Assembly: GCA_026545765.1 (NCBI GenBank)
Contig: CM048841.1
Coordinates: 100,893,352 to 100,957,351 of the forward strand
From: Plantago major
Lineage: Eukaryota > Streptophyta > Magnoliopsida > Lamiales > Plantaginaceae
DNA: 64,000 nucleotides
Reading direction: 5' to 3'
The notes beneath the pieces were generated by a model. It was not told the DNA's origin and did no database searches. It saw only the letters and a list, made by a program, of their open reading frames with translations. Every line of letters starts with the position of its first letter. The stretch's first letter is position 1. The translations under genes were made by a program, and so were the position numbers. Of this stretch, positions 46,943 to 57,446 are shown one piece after another.

Positions 46943-47883
46943 TAACTTTCGGAATAATCACATTTGTATAATTTGGCAATTCGCACATCCGATCCTTGTG
47001 TAATTAGGACGTTGCAGTATGCTAATAACGTGGAAGGAATTAGTCTAGGCCACTTTCTGAGTGTCTCATATTAATCTTCTTATACATAGTACATGAGTAC
47101 CGTTTCATCACTCCTCAAGTTATCAATGATGTTCCTGAGAGCTCTACATCTGTTAGACCCTGGAAAACAACTAACTATCGGTAGGGATGTTCGACATTGA
47201 GTTACAAAGCAGATTTCCAATGATATTTCCTTGCCCGATTTGAACCTTTCATCAAGTAAGTTCATGAATTGATGGTTTATTTACATTTCATGTACATGAA
47301 TCGCGGTAATATTGACATATATGTTTTTTTCTAAACATTCTCTCACCAGGTTCAATAAAATTAACCGGAGATGGACTCTAACAATGAGACGGCATCTCAA
47401 TTCACATCCGTTTGATTATTTCATGTATCATGAAGATTCTAAAGGATATAGTAAGTTTATCAATTTTGATTAACTTTAATCGAGTTTTGATCAAATTATG
47501 ATATCTAAAGATTGTGGTTTTATATAACAGAAAAATGGGTGACCAAATATACCTAACAATGCATTAATGTTAATTAGAAATTCCGGTGCCTGCAAACGTT
47601 GAACAATCAATACCACTTGCGGATAAGCGTATATCACAGCTGCTCGATAAATATTATTGCAATTTGCGAAGGGATATTCCGGAAGAGCCATCACCTGCTG
47701 CGATAAATAAGAATTCATGAAAGATACCTATTAAATCAAGACAAGTCAAGAACGATATGGTTGCTCGCAGGAATATTGGCATCTCAGTAGTAGGTAATAA
47801 TCTATTATTGTTGTTAAGTAAGTCAATAAAAATATATCAAGATTATCTATACTGATCATATTTATTATTATAATCATGTAGCT
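46943..47883. other. Kept promoter block (to 47,085) and left part of the Helitron-related insertion
   Basis: 46,943-47,085 matches 16,515-16,660. From 47,087 the sequence is unrelated to unit 1. 47,340-47,760 holds short + strand open stretches (RRHLNSHPFDYFMYHEDSKG, EIPVPANVEQSIPLADKRIS) that could belong to the upstream part of the Helitron below, but I cannot assign them. Confidence 0.4.
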
Positions 47884-48660
47884 TATCAAGATATGGTGAT
47901 CCTACATATGCATGTAAATTTTGCTGTGCACTTATATGGTTCGACGAGAGGATAAAGAGTACTTCATTGAGTAATCCAGAATTTGGTTTGTTTTGTAGCC
48001 GTGATAAAATACTGTTACCTACTCTTAGGCAACCTCCACGTCTCCTAAGTGACCTTTTGCAAAATAGGCATATTAAGAGTAGAAATTATATTGAGCACAT
48101 ATGAGCTTACAACATGATGTATCATGCCTTTACTTCTATGGGTGGTATCCAAGACAATCCAGTCAACAAATGGGAGTGGTCCTTATACATATATGCTTGG
48201 TGGAAATAACTATCATTGACTTGGTAGTTTGTTGCTAGATGAATGCGAAACTCCTAAATTTCACAGCTCTATATGTATTGCGGAGAGGATGAACTCAAGA
48301 TAGAATTGACGTTGTTCGGTATGACATCTATCCTACAAGAAATATTATTCATTTCTTTAATTGTACACATATACTTTGATTACAACTTACTTATAATCCG
48401 GGATATGATGTTAATGATAAAATCTTATCTGTAGATCGAAAAGTACTGCTGCGGTTGATCCATCTGTTGTTGAAGAACTAAAGGATATGACAAATGCAGA
48501 AATCCAATTGCCAAAAATTCCGTATGGCTGCTGATTGGTTCAAGGAAAGTGCGGGCATGAATGTGAAGTTATGTCTTGTGGGAAAAAGATCACGTGATGG
48601 GCGCATGTATAACCTACCAACATGTTCTGTAGTAGTTGCTTTAATTGTTGGTATGTTGCC
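47884..48660 (+). mobile_element. Helitron relic: Rep/helicase N-terminal part
   Basis: The + strand reads YGDPTYACKFCCALIWFDER, then SNPEFGLFCSRDKILLPTLR and FTSMGGIQDNPVNKWEWS, and after a gap and stops FKESAGMNVKLCLVGKRSRD and MYNLPTCSVVVALIVG. These are the order and signature words of the Helitron-like N-terminal domain (CxxC finger, FxLCCxxGKVxLP, FTSMGG, YNLPTxxEVAALI) of plant rolling-circle transposons. At least three stops or frame changes are seen, and the HUH nuclease and PIF1 helicase parts are missing. No TC...CTRRT ends were found. It is an old, dead fragment. Confidence 0.85.
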
Positions 48661-49329
48661 ATGTTACTCTTATTTCCCTTTTGCTCTACTCATGGGGTGG
48701 TGATCTTTGAAAAATTCTTGTTGTGCACCTATATGACCATGACACCATTTGTGTACGCTTATATGATTGATTCGGATGGGGAAATACGTTCGCCTCCTCA
48801 GACATTGTTGAAAGAGAGTGAGGTGGTGTCCAATTATGGTCATTGTAAGTTAGTTGATCTTGGAAGTGGCTACATTTGTCTTATGGCAACGTCCTATAGT
48901 TTTAATTATCAATTTGATATGTCAACGAAGATTAATTTCTACAAGTTTAAGGTTTCACTAGCTGAAGGTGGAGAAAGCTTGATAGAAGATGATGATGTCA
49001 AGGTATCCACCGTTGCTTACAAAGACGCCCAAGAAATCATCTCCTTTTTCGCATGCTAAGAAATATACTTTGTCGTACTCCGTCCTCCCCGGAGTAAACT
49101 TTTACGAGAAGCCGTCTCCGAGATACTTTAACTTCAAACATCGCGTTTTAGTATATCTACATTACCCTTCCATTAATGGTACTACCAAACGGTGGCATTT
49201 GTTAGCATTTGTGGTTAATCGTGTCATATTTGTGATTAAGTAGATGATGATTCGATCTCTCACATAAGCTGATATATTCTCCTTATATAAATTACCAACC
49301 AAAACAAAATCGACTTAATGAGGAACGAA
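48661..49329 (+). pseudogene. Unknown protein fragment next to the Helitron relic
   Basis: A + strand frame to 49,059 reads SDGEIRSPPQTLLKESEVVS, DLGSGYICLMATSY and VSTVAYKDAQEIISFFAC. Past its TAA the same frame goes on EIYFVVLRPPRSKLLREA for about 20 codons. Composition and codon use look protein-like, but I do not recognise the family. A piece of a plant F-box-associated protein is only a guess. It could be a host gene fragment carried by the Helitron, which these elements often do. Confidence 0.35.
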
Positions 49330-49760
49330 TCTGTACGGTTTATGTAAGCAAATACAACTGAAGCTTAGACCTTCCAAAGAGTGGCTGCAATGGTTTTCAG
49401 AATATGATGGATTAGATCTTGGAAATGCTAATGATGTACCTACCTCCAGTGAAGAAAGCTGTGTAGTTGAAGTTGATAAGGCCTACTGATCATGTAATGT
49501 GCTTGACCATTAAGTTTATGTGATGGATTTTGATAAAATTACAGGAAAACATTGAAACAGTCCAGGACTTTCTTCACTTAAAACAAGCAATAACTTTTTG
49601 TTTATTCTCTTTTTTTGGCTGATATAGAGAGTTGACAATCATAGATGTTTGGATTAATCAACTACAAGTAGTCCAGACAAACATGATCTAGTCACTTTCT
49701 TTGAACTTTCTTCATGATTAAATCAAGGCATTAATTATACATCAGAAAGGACAGCTGATG
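49330..49760 (+). other. Relic of an extra NLR-b 3' flank, then short intergenic DNA
   Basis: 49,330-49,540 (gtaagcaaatacaactgaag; ggcctactgatcatgtaatg) resembles the DNA that follows NLR-b3 at 52,880-53,050. A b-type gene therefore once stood here or its flank was copied here. 49,540-49,760 shows no gene. Confidence 0.55.
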
Positions 49761-49940
49761 TGAAACAGAGAACAAGTCTTCTCTGATTTTCAGATTGTTA
49801 ATTGCTTACTCTGATTCTTGTTATGTAATAATATTCATGTATAATATCAATATTTCAATACCACATTGTCAACTGCAGTACACAGAAGTATCATGTTTTG
49901 CTTCTGAAATCATTGTACATTGGAGGTTCTTAGATTGGAG

Positions 49941-52544
49941 ATGGCATCATATGCAGCTCTTGTGTCTCTGATGAATGTCATAAACCGAGTTCGACATCCC
50001 ACTTGTCCTGCTCCTTTCGACAACTTACAGATGGAGTCTTTGTTGGAAAAAGTTGGTACCTTGGTTGATTTTCTTGAGAACAATTCCCAAAGAACAGGCA
50101 AATTTCTAGAGAGAAAAATGGCTGATGCTGCATTTGCAGCAGAAGACAAGATCGAATCCTATGTTGCTGAGCGAATTCGTACAGGATCCTCAGGCAATAG
50201 AAACGAAGGATACGCCTGTTTTTGTCAAGATCTGGAGGAAGTAATCAAAGAAATGGATCATGTCATTCAAGGAGCCATGGAAGCTAAAGAGAAGAACGTT
50301 GAAATGGATCAGCTCCCAAGAAACTCGACGCGTAAGCATCCAGATGGAATGATCAAGGTGGTGGGATTACACAAGGAGATGGAGGAGTTGAGAGAACGCA
50401 TCTTTACAAATGAACTCAGACGACAGATCCTCCCGGTTGTTGGCATGGGAGGTATTGGTAAGACTACTCTCACTAGAAGTGTTTATAATGTTCCATATGT
50501 CAGACGTTCTTTCGAGGTTCAAGCTTGGGCAACGATATCTCAGGATTATACTCTTGGAGATATTATTCGTTCTCTTTTAGATGATATTGGTGTTGATGAA
50601 ACGGATTGCATAGACGATGAAGACTTGGGAGATAAATTATACAAATGTCTATATAACAGAAGGTACCTGATTGTATTGGATGACATTTGGGATGTTAAGG
50701 TGTGGTTCATGATAATGAGGTTCTTTCCTGACAATACGAATGGAAGCAGAATCCTGTTAACCACTAGACTTTCGGATGTTGCTGGTAGTGTTGGCTCGTG
50801 TCCTTCGTATGAAGTTAAACTTCTAGATCATGCTAAAAGTTGGAATTTGTTCTGTGAAGTAGTATTTGGACTAGAAGATTTCCCTTCTGAATGGGACGAA
50901 CTGGAGAGATGTGGGGAGAGAATCGTCAAGAGTTGCAAAGGACTTCCTCTGACGATAGTGGTGGTTGGTGGGCTCCTTAAGATGTCTCAAATGGCATTAA
51001 AAGTTTGGCAGCGTGTCGCAACAGATGCTACCTCGTTCGTAACTGCTGAAAATGACGGTCATTGCTTGGAGATGTTATACTTGAGTTACAATCACTTGCC
51101 TGTTCATCTAAAACCATGTTTCCTGTACATGGGAACTTTCAAAGAAGATCGCGAAATCAGCATCTCAAATCTTATCAAGTTATGGGTGGCTGATGGATTC
51201 TTAAAATCGACTGGAGATGGAACTTTGGAGGAGGTTGCATTACAGAATTTGAAAGATCTTGTTGGTAGAAATCTTGTCATGGTCCGGGAGCAAGGTTCAA
51301 GCGGTAAAATAAAAAGCTGCACGGTCCATGATTTGGTAAGGGAACTTTGTTTGAGAGAAGCTCAAGCCGATCAGTTTCTGTGTCTGGTAAAGAAGGATGT
51401 ACTCAATGAACCAGGAATATTAGGAAGTGCACGCCGTTTAGCTTGTCATCAACATTTTTCGCAATTTGATCATTCCTTCCCATCAATGCCATTAGCCCGC
51501 TCTATGTTCTGTGACTTCTTGCAGCAGAACCTATCATCTGGTTGTAGATTGTTACGCGTGTTATATGCTAGTGACTCGGATATATATGCCACACAACTTC
51601 TTAACGTACGGTATCTCAGATGTGCGATTAAGCCCAACATCTTGAATTCATCGATATCCTTATTGTGGAACTTAGAGACCTTAATTTTTGAGGATGGGGG
51701 ATTAACTCTACCGGGCGAAATTTGGGACCTTCCGAACCTTAGGCATCTTGAGTTAGGTGGTGTGCTTTTGCCAAGTCCTGTAGGCCTCCAGAGGTATATT
51801 GTCCTTAACAATCTGCAGACGATAAAGGGCATCAAGAACTTCCATTGTACTGATGAGGTACTTGCTAGGATTCCAAATGTAAAGAAACTGGCAGTTTCTT
51901 ATGACTCGGACTATCTCACAGTCGATTTGCAACTATCACTCTGCTTTACCAACATGGCTTGTTTTAATAACCTTGAAACACTATTCTGTTCTTTCGACCA
52001 CTATCTGCTAGATGATGTATGTGTTTTTAAAGAACCGACCAATTTCACATTGCCACCTAGCCTTAGGAAGTTGGTTTTGTGGTCGTGTAACATACCATGG
52101 GAAAGTATGACGATCATTGGTTCGCTCCCAAATCTTGAAGTGCTAAAACTAATGAACGATGCATTTTGTGGCGAGGAATGGAACTCAGCAGAAGGCGAAT
52201 TTGAAAAACTTAAAGACTTGACAGTTTACAAGTGCAGTCTAAGTGTCTGGAATGTAGACAGTTGTCATTTCCCAAGACTTGAGGTGTTGAGTCTATGGTG
52301 TTTCGACTTGGAAGAAATCCCTCTTTGTATGGCGGAAGTAGATACTCTTGAATCAATCAGCTTGGGGGCAACTAAAATATCTGCTGTTGTCTCAGCAAAG
52401 GCGATACTGGAAAAGGCAGAATCCGAGGGAAACAATTGTCTTTCAGTTGAAGTTCAATATCTGTACCGTTATGCGCATGAAGAGGCAGAGGTGAAGAGTA
52501 TGGAAAATGACAAGTTTCGAGTTGAATGTCAGGTTAGTTTATGA
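49941..52544 (+). CDS. NLR-b3: CC-NB-LRR resistance protein, R1B-like, intact
   Basis: Seen: 867 residues, uninterrupted. The ATG at 49,941 (MASYAALVSLMNVINRV) was chosen; the upstream in-frame codons begin with a TTG and are leader. The coiled coil has AAFAAEDKIESYVAERIRTG. NB-ARC: P-loop VVGMGGIGKTTL near 168, kinase-2 YLIVLDDIWD near 243, RNBS-B SRILLTTR, GLPL CKGLPLTIVVVGGL near 332, KPCFLYMGTFKED near 390, VHDLVRELC near 461. LRRs run from about 510 to 850. Known of the family: a nucleotide-switch immune receptor in the cytosol. The end may vary: gtcag/gttagt at the last codons is a good donor, and ttggtgcag near 52,680 a good acceptor, which would replace VSL by RDYLS. The P-loop codons (50,442-50,463) resemble a miR482/2118 target. 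Divergent partner: NLR-a2, 4.7 kb upstream. Confidence 0.94.
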   Translation: MASYAALVSLMNVINRVRHPTCPAPFDNLQMESLLEKVGTLVDFLENNSQRTGKFLERKMADAAFAAEDKIESYVAERIRTGSSGNRNEGYACFCQDLEEVIKEMDHVIQGAMEAKEKNVEMDQLPRNSTRKHPDGMIKVVGLHKEMEELRERIFTNELRRQILPVVGMGGIGKTTLTRSVYNVPYVRRSFEVQAWATISQDYTLGDIIRSLLDDIGVDETDCIDDEDLGDKLYKCLYNRRYLIVLDDIWDVKVWFMIMRFFPDNTNGSRILLTTRLSDVAGSVGSCPSYEVKLLDHAKSWNLFCEVVFGLEDFPSEWDELERCGERIVKSCKGLPLTIVVVGGLLKMSQMALKVWQRVATDATSFVTAENDGHCLEMLYLSYNHLPVHLKPCFLYMGTFKEDREISISNLIKLWVADGFLKSTGDGTLEEVALQNLKDLVGRNLVMVREQGSSGKIKSCTVHDLVRELCLREAQADQFLCLVKKDVLNEPGILGSARRLACHQHFSQFDHSFPSMPLARSMFCDFLQQNLSSGCRLLRVLYASDSDIYATQLLNVRYLRCAIKPNILNSSISLLWNLETLIFEDGGLTLPGEIWDLPNLRHLELGGVLLPSPVGLQRYIVLNNLQTIKGIKNFHCTDEVLARIPNVKKLAVSYDSDYLTVDLQLSLCFTNMACFNNLETLFCSFDHYLLDDVCVFKEPTNFTLPPSLRKLVLWSCNIPWESMTIIGSLPNLEVLKLMNDAFCGEEWNSAEGEFEKLKDLTVYKCSLSVWNVDSCHFPRLEVLSLWCFDLEEIPLCMAEVDTLESISLGATKISAVVSAKAILEKAESEGNNCLSVEVQYLYRYAHEEAEVKSMENDKFRVECQVSL

Positions 52545-53919
52545 TGTCTTTTGCTTCACTAGTTTATGATGTCTTTTGCTTCACTAGTTGCTTCACTAAT
52601 TGCATGATCTAAAGTCTTCAGTTGAAGTTCAATATCTGCAATTGATTTTCAGTCTCATTATATCTGAACTAACTTGGTGCAGAGGGATTACTTGAGCTAA
52701 TTAAGAACGAAAATTCGTGAGAATGAGCAAGCCAAGTTTGTAGATGCCATGACAGAAGGTACAATGTTAGCCTGCTAGACTAACAGTTGGGAGTGGGACT
52801 GATTCTGATCGATTTATTCGTTGCACTGGCTATCAGATTTGCTGTGGAGGCGTAGGCTTGAAGAAGTGGCCAGTAAGAAGGTATTGTAAGCAAATGCAAC
52901 TCAAGTTTAGGCCTTGGAGGCCAATCTGGGAAATGCTACAGGCATGTACGATATCCTTAGCGCGGTTCATCTCGAAAATGCCACTTAAAGCTGTTCAGGC
53001 CTGCTGATCATGTAATGTTCTTGACAGTTGAGTTGATATGATGGGTCTTTCTGAACATTTGTAATGTGTAGTTGCAACTCTGGGGTGGAAATGGTGCTGA
53101 AAGACGTCGATTGGTTATCCAGTGAAGCTTGGCAGTGGGTTGCTGCTGTTACTTGCAGAAATCTACTCGTTTAATTCCTTCCAGGATTTGATTCAATTTT
53201 TACAAACATTATGTAAGATTGAAGCTTTGCATAATTGGATAAGTGTTGTTTATGGAACACTTGCATCTGTTATTGCTAACTAGAGACCGTTCAATGCAAA
53301 TAACAAGAGAAGATTGAAATAGTGTTAGAACTTAGAAGTTATAACATTCCTTCAATATCTACTAAGTATTAAAATTGGAATTCTCATAAACTTATGGTAT
53401 TCAAATTTGAAGTGAAAGACTCACGGGATCGAAATATATTAAAAAGTGCTCTAAGTTTCGGTTAGAGTTCCTACAACCGTTTGGTTTGGTGGGTTGTGGG
53501 TGTGTTCGCAATGAGATGCGACGAAAAGCGCGTAATTACAAGTAGTCTTATTATTCGAATAAATTCAAATTTGTATATTCTTCTTGTTTAGCATGTGAAT
53601 AATTTTTCGTTTTGTTGGGTTTTTAAAGAACCCGTCCCAAAATATTACGTTTGGTAGCTAAAAATGATTAAAATCGAGGCCTGCAGGTCCAACCCGTGCT
53701 ATATGTTCTGAAATGACGTTTATAACTCTGTTTACCACTAGCTTTTTAGTTCCATAGGCTTTTTTTTACTATTGACTAATAAAAAGTTTTTTACGTGAAC
53801 GCGCAGCTTCTTAAATGAGCTATATCCTGAAGTTGCAATAAGCCCTAAAATGACCTAATTTGCTGTGTGTACATTTGAATGGCATTCTACTCGTGAGAAG
53901 GATACCATTTCTCTTCTTC
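52545..53919 (+). other. 3' flank of NLR-b3 and upstream region of F-box3
   Basis: Matches 27,640-28,700 with several indels, including a short local duplication of gatgtcttttgcttcactag near 52,540-52,585. 53,740-53,815 (ttgactaataaaaagttttttacgtgaacg) is a small insert related to 11,890-11,930. From 53,870 the F-box upstream words appear (ggcattctactcgtgagaag). Confidence 0.6.
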
Positions 53920-54204
53920 AGCCATTGTCAGAGCTCGAGATATCCAAACGAGGTACGATTTACCGGACACTATGGTTGTTTCATGTTGATTTATGGTGTA
54001 GCTCTGTTTCTTCTGTCATTTTACTGCTTCTGCTTTTATATTTCAGCTATTTTATTTACTTGAGTTTTTTTTGCCTTACTGTGTGTTTCTTCTGTCATTT
54101 CCCTTGTGTTGTTATTTGGTTCTGCTTTATGTTTCAGCTATCTATTTACTGAGTTTTTTTGCCTGATTAGTTTTTTTTTTTTTTTTTTTTTTAACTTAGC
54201 AAGT
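53920..54204 (+). promoter_or_regulatory. 5' UTR exon and intron of F-box3
   Basis: gccattgtcagagctcgaga leads to donor cgag/gtacga near 53,951. A T-rich intron follows, with ttaacttag before caagtATG. This is the same layout as in F-box1 and F-box2. A T-run of about 22 near 54,171-54,192 lies in the intron's polypyrimidine region. Confidence 0.65.
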
Positions 54205-55701
54205 ATGCCAAATACTTCAATGGAGGTGAAGGAGCTTGATTTGCCGGAGGGGATAATGCAGCACATACAGCGTTTTCTCGACACCAAAGAAGCTGCTCGA
54301 ACAGCCGTCTTATCAAAATCTTGGTACTCTGCTTGGTCTACTCGTCCATCTCTGCACTTCCACTATGGGAACTTATCGACTGCCAGGGAAACCGTAGAAA
54401 GGTACCTACGGTTAAACCTCAAATTAGAAAGGTTCGAACTGTATTTGATTGTGGATTGGGACGATGATGGTACTTGCGCACCACTTGTTTCTGAGTTGAT
54501 TCTAGGTGTGTTGAAATTGGGCGTGAATGATCTCCATTTGTGTCTCGATTTCGTATACCCAATGTATGTTTTGCCGGTGCAAGTGTTTGCTGCAGCTGCC
54601 TTATCTTTGCAAAAGCTGTATGTTTCTCATTGTAAGATTGATTGTTTGACTCAAGATTCTGTCATCTGTCATCGTCTTACTTCGTTGACTTTATCTCGGG
54701 TCTGTCTAGACGATGCCATGATTAAGATTGTACTATCTGGTTGCCCTTTGCTTGAGATATTAGAATTGTTTGCGTGCACTGGCATGACCAAAATTGATTT
54801 GAGTAAGATGATTAACCTGAAGTCAGTTAGTATTAACCAATATTGGGCGTTTGAAAAGGTGCCCTTTTGGGTCCAGTTTACAGATTCAGATGCAGTATCT
54901 GAGTTTTTTCAGTTGAGTTCTTTGGAACTGATAGAAATGTACATTGGAGATGAATTTTTCCGTGACTATTTGCGAAAATTTCCTTCCCTCAAGTGTTTGA
55001 CACTTTTAGATTGTGATGGCTATGAAAATGTACAAATTTCAAGCTCTTCGCTTCAACTCTTGAGATTGAAAAATGAGAAGTTGAAGAAGGCCCAATTTGA
55101 TGTTTCGAATATTCAGAAGTTTGAGTACTCGGGTAGTGATATTCCTTCTCTATCCTTTAGTACGAATTCTGAAGAATGGGAATCTTGTGTCACTTTCGAT
55201 GCCGGAAATTATGCTTATGGTAATGGTGCACCTTGGTTTCTGAATTTGAGAAAGTTCCTAATGAATTTGAGTCCATCCAGAATTTCTCTCTGTGTTGAAG
55301 ATTTCCATGATGCTATCCCAATGGAATATGTTTTGGATTTCCCTATACCTGAGGTAGAAAATTTGGCTATATCTGGATCTCCATCACAAAAGTTTTTAAG
55401 GGGTTTGTTTCGGAGTTGTCATCCCAAGTACGTGGCTCCTAAAACTTCATACTTTGAACACCTACTACACCTTGGACCTGATGAAAACCTATGCCTCCAA
55501 CATTATAAAGACCTACAACTTCTACATGATGTGCTTACTACGGTGCATGTTCCGGATGACGTTACTGTTGAATTCAAGTATGGAACAAGCACGGAATGGC
55601 AGCCAATACCCTGGACAGCTGTGTTGGAGGCCTGGACTTCTGTGGAGAAAAAAGAAACAATTTGCATACGCTTCAAGCTGAAATGGCAGGGAACCTTTTA
55701 G
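54205..55701 (+). CDS. F-box3: F-box/LRR protein, intact
   Basis: Seen: 498 residues from the ATG at 54,205 (MPNTSMEVKELDLPEG), chosen because it follows the intron acceptor; the 33 in-frame codons upstream are intron and T-run. The F-box is at about 11-55 (LPEGIMQHIQRFLDTKEAAR), then LRRs, ending FKLKWQGTF. Known role: SCF ubiquitin-ligase substrate receptor in nucleus or cytosol; the target is unknown. Compared with F-box1 and F-box2 the F-box and the last ~40% are nearly the same, while residues about 85-260 differ much more (for example VDWDDDGTCAPLVSELILGV, NQYWAFEKVPFWVQ). That fits either selection on the LRR face or a conversion tract. The frame is open and the copy looks functional. 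Confidence 0.92.
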   Translation: MPNTSMEVKELDLPEGIMQHIQRFLDTKEAARTAVLSKSWYSAWSTRPSLHFHYGNLSTARETVERYLRLNLKLERFELYLIVDWDDDGTCAPLVSELILGVLKLGVNDLHLCLDFVYPMYVLPVQVFAAAALSLQKLYVSHCKIDCLTQDSVICHRLTSLTLSRVCLDDAMIKIVLSGCPLLEILELFACTGMTKIDLSKMINLKSVSINQYWAFEKVPFWVQFTDSDAVSEFFQLSSLELIEMYIGDEFFRDYLRKFPSLKCLTLLDCDGYENVQISSSSLQLLRLKNEKLKKAQFDVSNIQKFEYSGSDIPSLSFSTNSEEWESCVTFDAGNYAYGNGAPWFLNLRKFLMNLSPSRISLCVEDFHDAIPMEYVLDFPIPEVENLAISGSPSQKFLRGLFRSCHPKYVAPKTSYFEHLLHLGPDENLCLQHYKDLQLLHDVLTTVHVPDDVTVEFKYGTSTEWQPIPWTAVLEAWTSVEKKETICIRFKLKWQGTF

Positions 55702-57141
55702 CTCACCTGAACTGGAAATAACAGGTATCAATATTTATGTAAATTGTTTTTCTGTTGTACATCTGATTTGAGTGTGGTAGATAATCTGTCAAACAATTGT
55801 TGTTTTTAGTAATCCATACAGAACCTAAGATATAGTTTAGTAGTAAGTTATCCCAGGTTGGCTTGATGCACTTGAAAAGATGCATCAAATATTGAGAAAA
55901 TGAGCATGGAGTGACTTATTTTAAACAAACAACCAAGTTATCAGTTAGGTAATCACAACTGGTTGTTTGTTTAAAATAACCAATTTATCCCCTTCCTATT
56001 AAGCGACATGACCTTAATGCAAATCGTGTGACATACTATTCCTTAATATGCAACCTGTTTTTGTGGAGAATCAGAAATGGTGTCTTCCTTTTTGTACTAA
56101 AGTCACTCATAATTTTTACTGGACCACCGGTTCCAGGCTTGCAGTGGAGGCATGTGGCTTGAAGAACTTAACCCTTTCAGCTGATATCATGGTCTCTGAT
56201 GGTGTTCGTTTGTTCATGGACAGCCTTGTTTTGGTTGCTGCTTCTGCTTCTGTCAACTTACATAACTGGATTGTTTTATTTCCTCCATCTTGCAAGCATC
56301 GGTTTGTCTAATGTAAAATTGTTGAATCATCTCTTCTGGTCCATGTTATGTGTAATTTGAATTAGACAAGGTGCTATCTTTTGAAACTTTTACATCTTGT
56401 CTTTCTTCTTCCTCTGCAAATTAGCCGTAAAGATGTTATTGCACCTTGATAGTCCGGCATACTAATTATCTTTTAGCATGGTGGAGTTATAATCGGCTGA
56501 CCAGAGCAATGCACTGCATTACTGAAGTTATGTTGGGATATTCTTTTTGTTTATGTACAGAATCACATGAAATATGCTAAGTGAAAAAGCAGTGCCTGCT
56601 CTGATCGTTATGTATTGGTCGCATTCAGTTTGTGCTACTGGGAACATCTTAACAGTAGAACTGGCTATGACACACTGGTTTGTATATGGTTCCCAGACTG
56701 GTTAATCATCATAGTAGTTATTATGCAGAGATGCACTAGCATTCTCCGAATCTGCTGGATTTCTTCTCGTGTACTGTATGGAATTACGAGTCTCTAACTG
56801 ACTCTCTGCTCGTCAAGCCAGAAAGTATAGAATAGATTCAGAAGCTTTGTTGCATTACGGAATATGGATTCTGTTCTGTTAGATCCTTTGTTGTACAAAT
56901 GTAGAAAATGCACTTTCTTTTCTTTTCGCCTCTATCGACCACCTCTTAGTTAAAGGCCGAATACAAGTTCATGTTGCACCTTGTTATATCCAGCTCAGTA
57001 GACTGACTTCTGACTTTAAAAATCTAGCCAAACATCAACTCTCAGTTCAACTTGACCATTTTGGGTGGGTTCGGTCTAGCGTTAAGGTATGATACTAATG
57101 TGTCCGGGTTTATCTTTCTCGATCTACCCTACTCGGTTCTC
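55702..57141 (+). other. F-box3 3' flank with the conserved segment (copy 3)
   Basis: Matches 30,451-32,145, including the segment RLAVEACGLKNLTLSADIMV at about 56,145-56,310. The single 125 bp unit found behind F-box2 is shortened here. The match ends at about 57,141, the right end of the cluster unit in this window. Confidence 0.65.
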
Positions 57142-57446
57142 TTTTTAGGATAGCGGTTGCGAGTCTTTAAGGTATTAAACATAAAATTCAAACAGTAATG
57201 GTCGCTGCTATTACCGGCCTAATATTATTCGTTTGCGTTGACATTTGACAATTGACTCACTAAGCTAGTTGAGCAAGTTGAATGTCTAGAAAAGTATTCT
57301 GTCATTACTGAATTAATCAATTCCATCCCAAATTCCTTTGTTGGTAGTTATTGTTCTATTGACTTGTTAGTTTATTGAATAAATTTTCAATAATTGGATT
57401 GGGTCAATCATTCAATCTTATTCTATTAAAATAAATTCGTTGGTAA

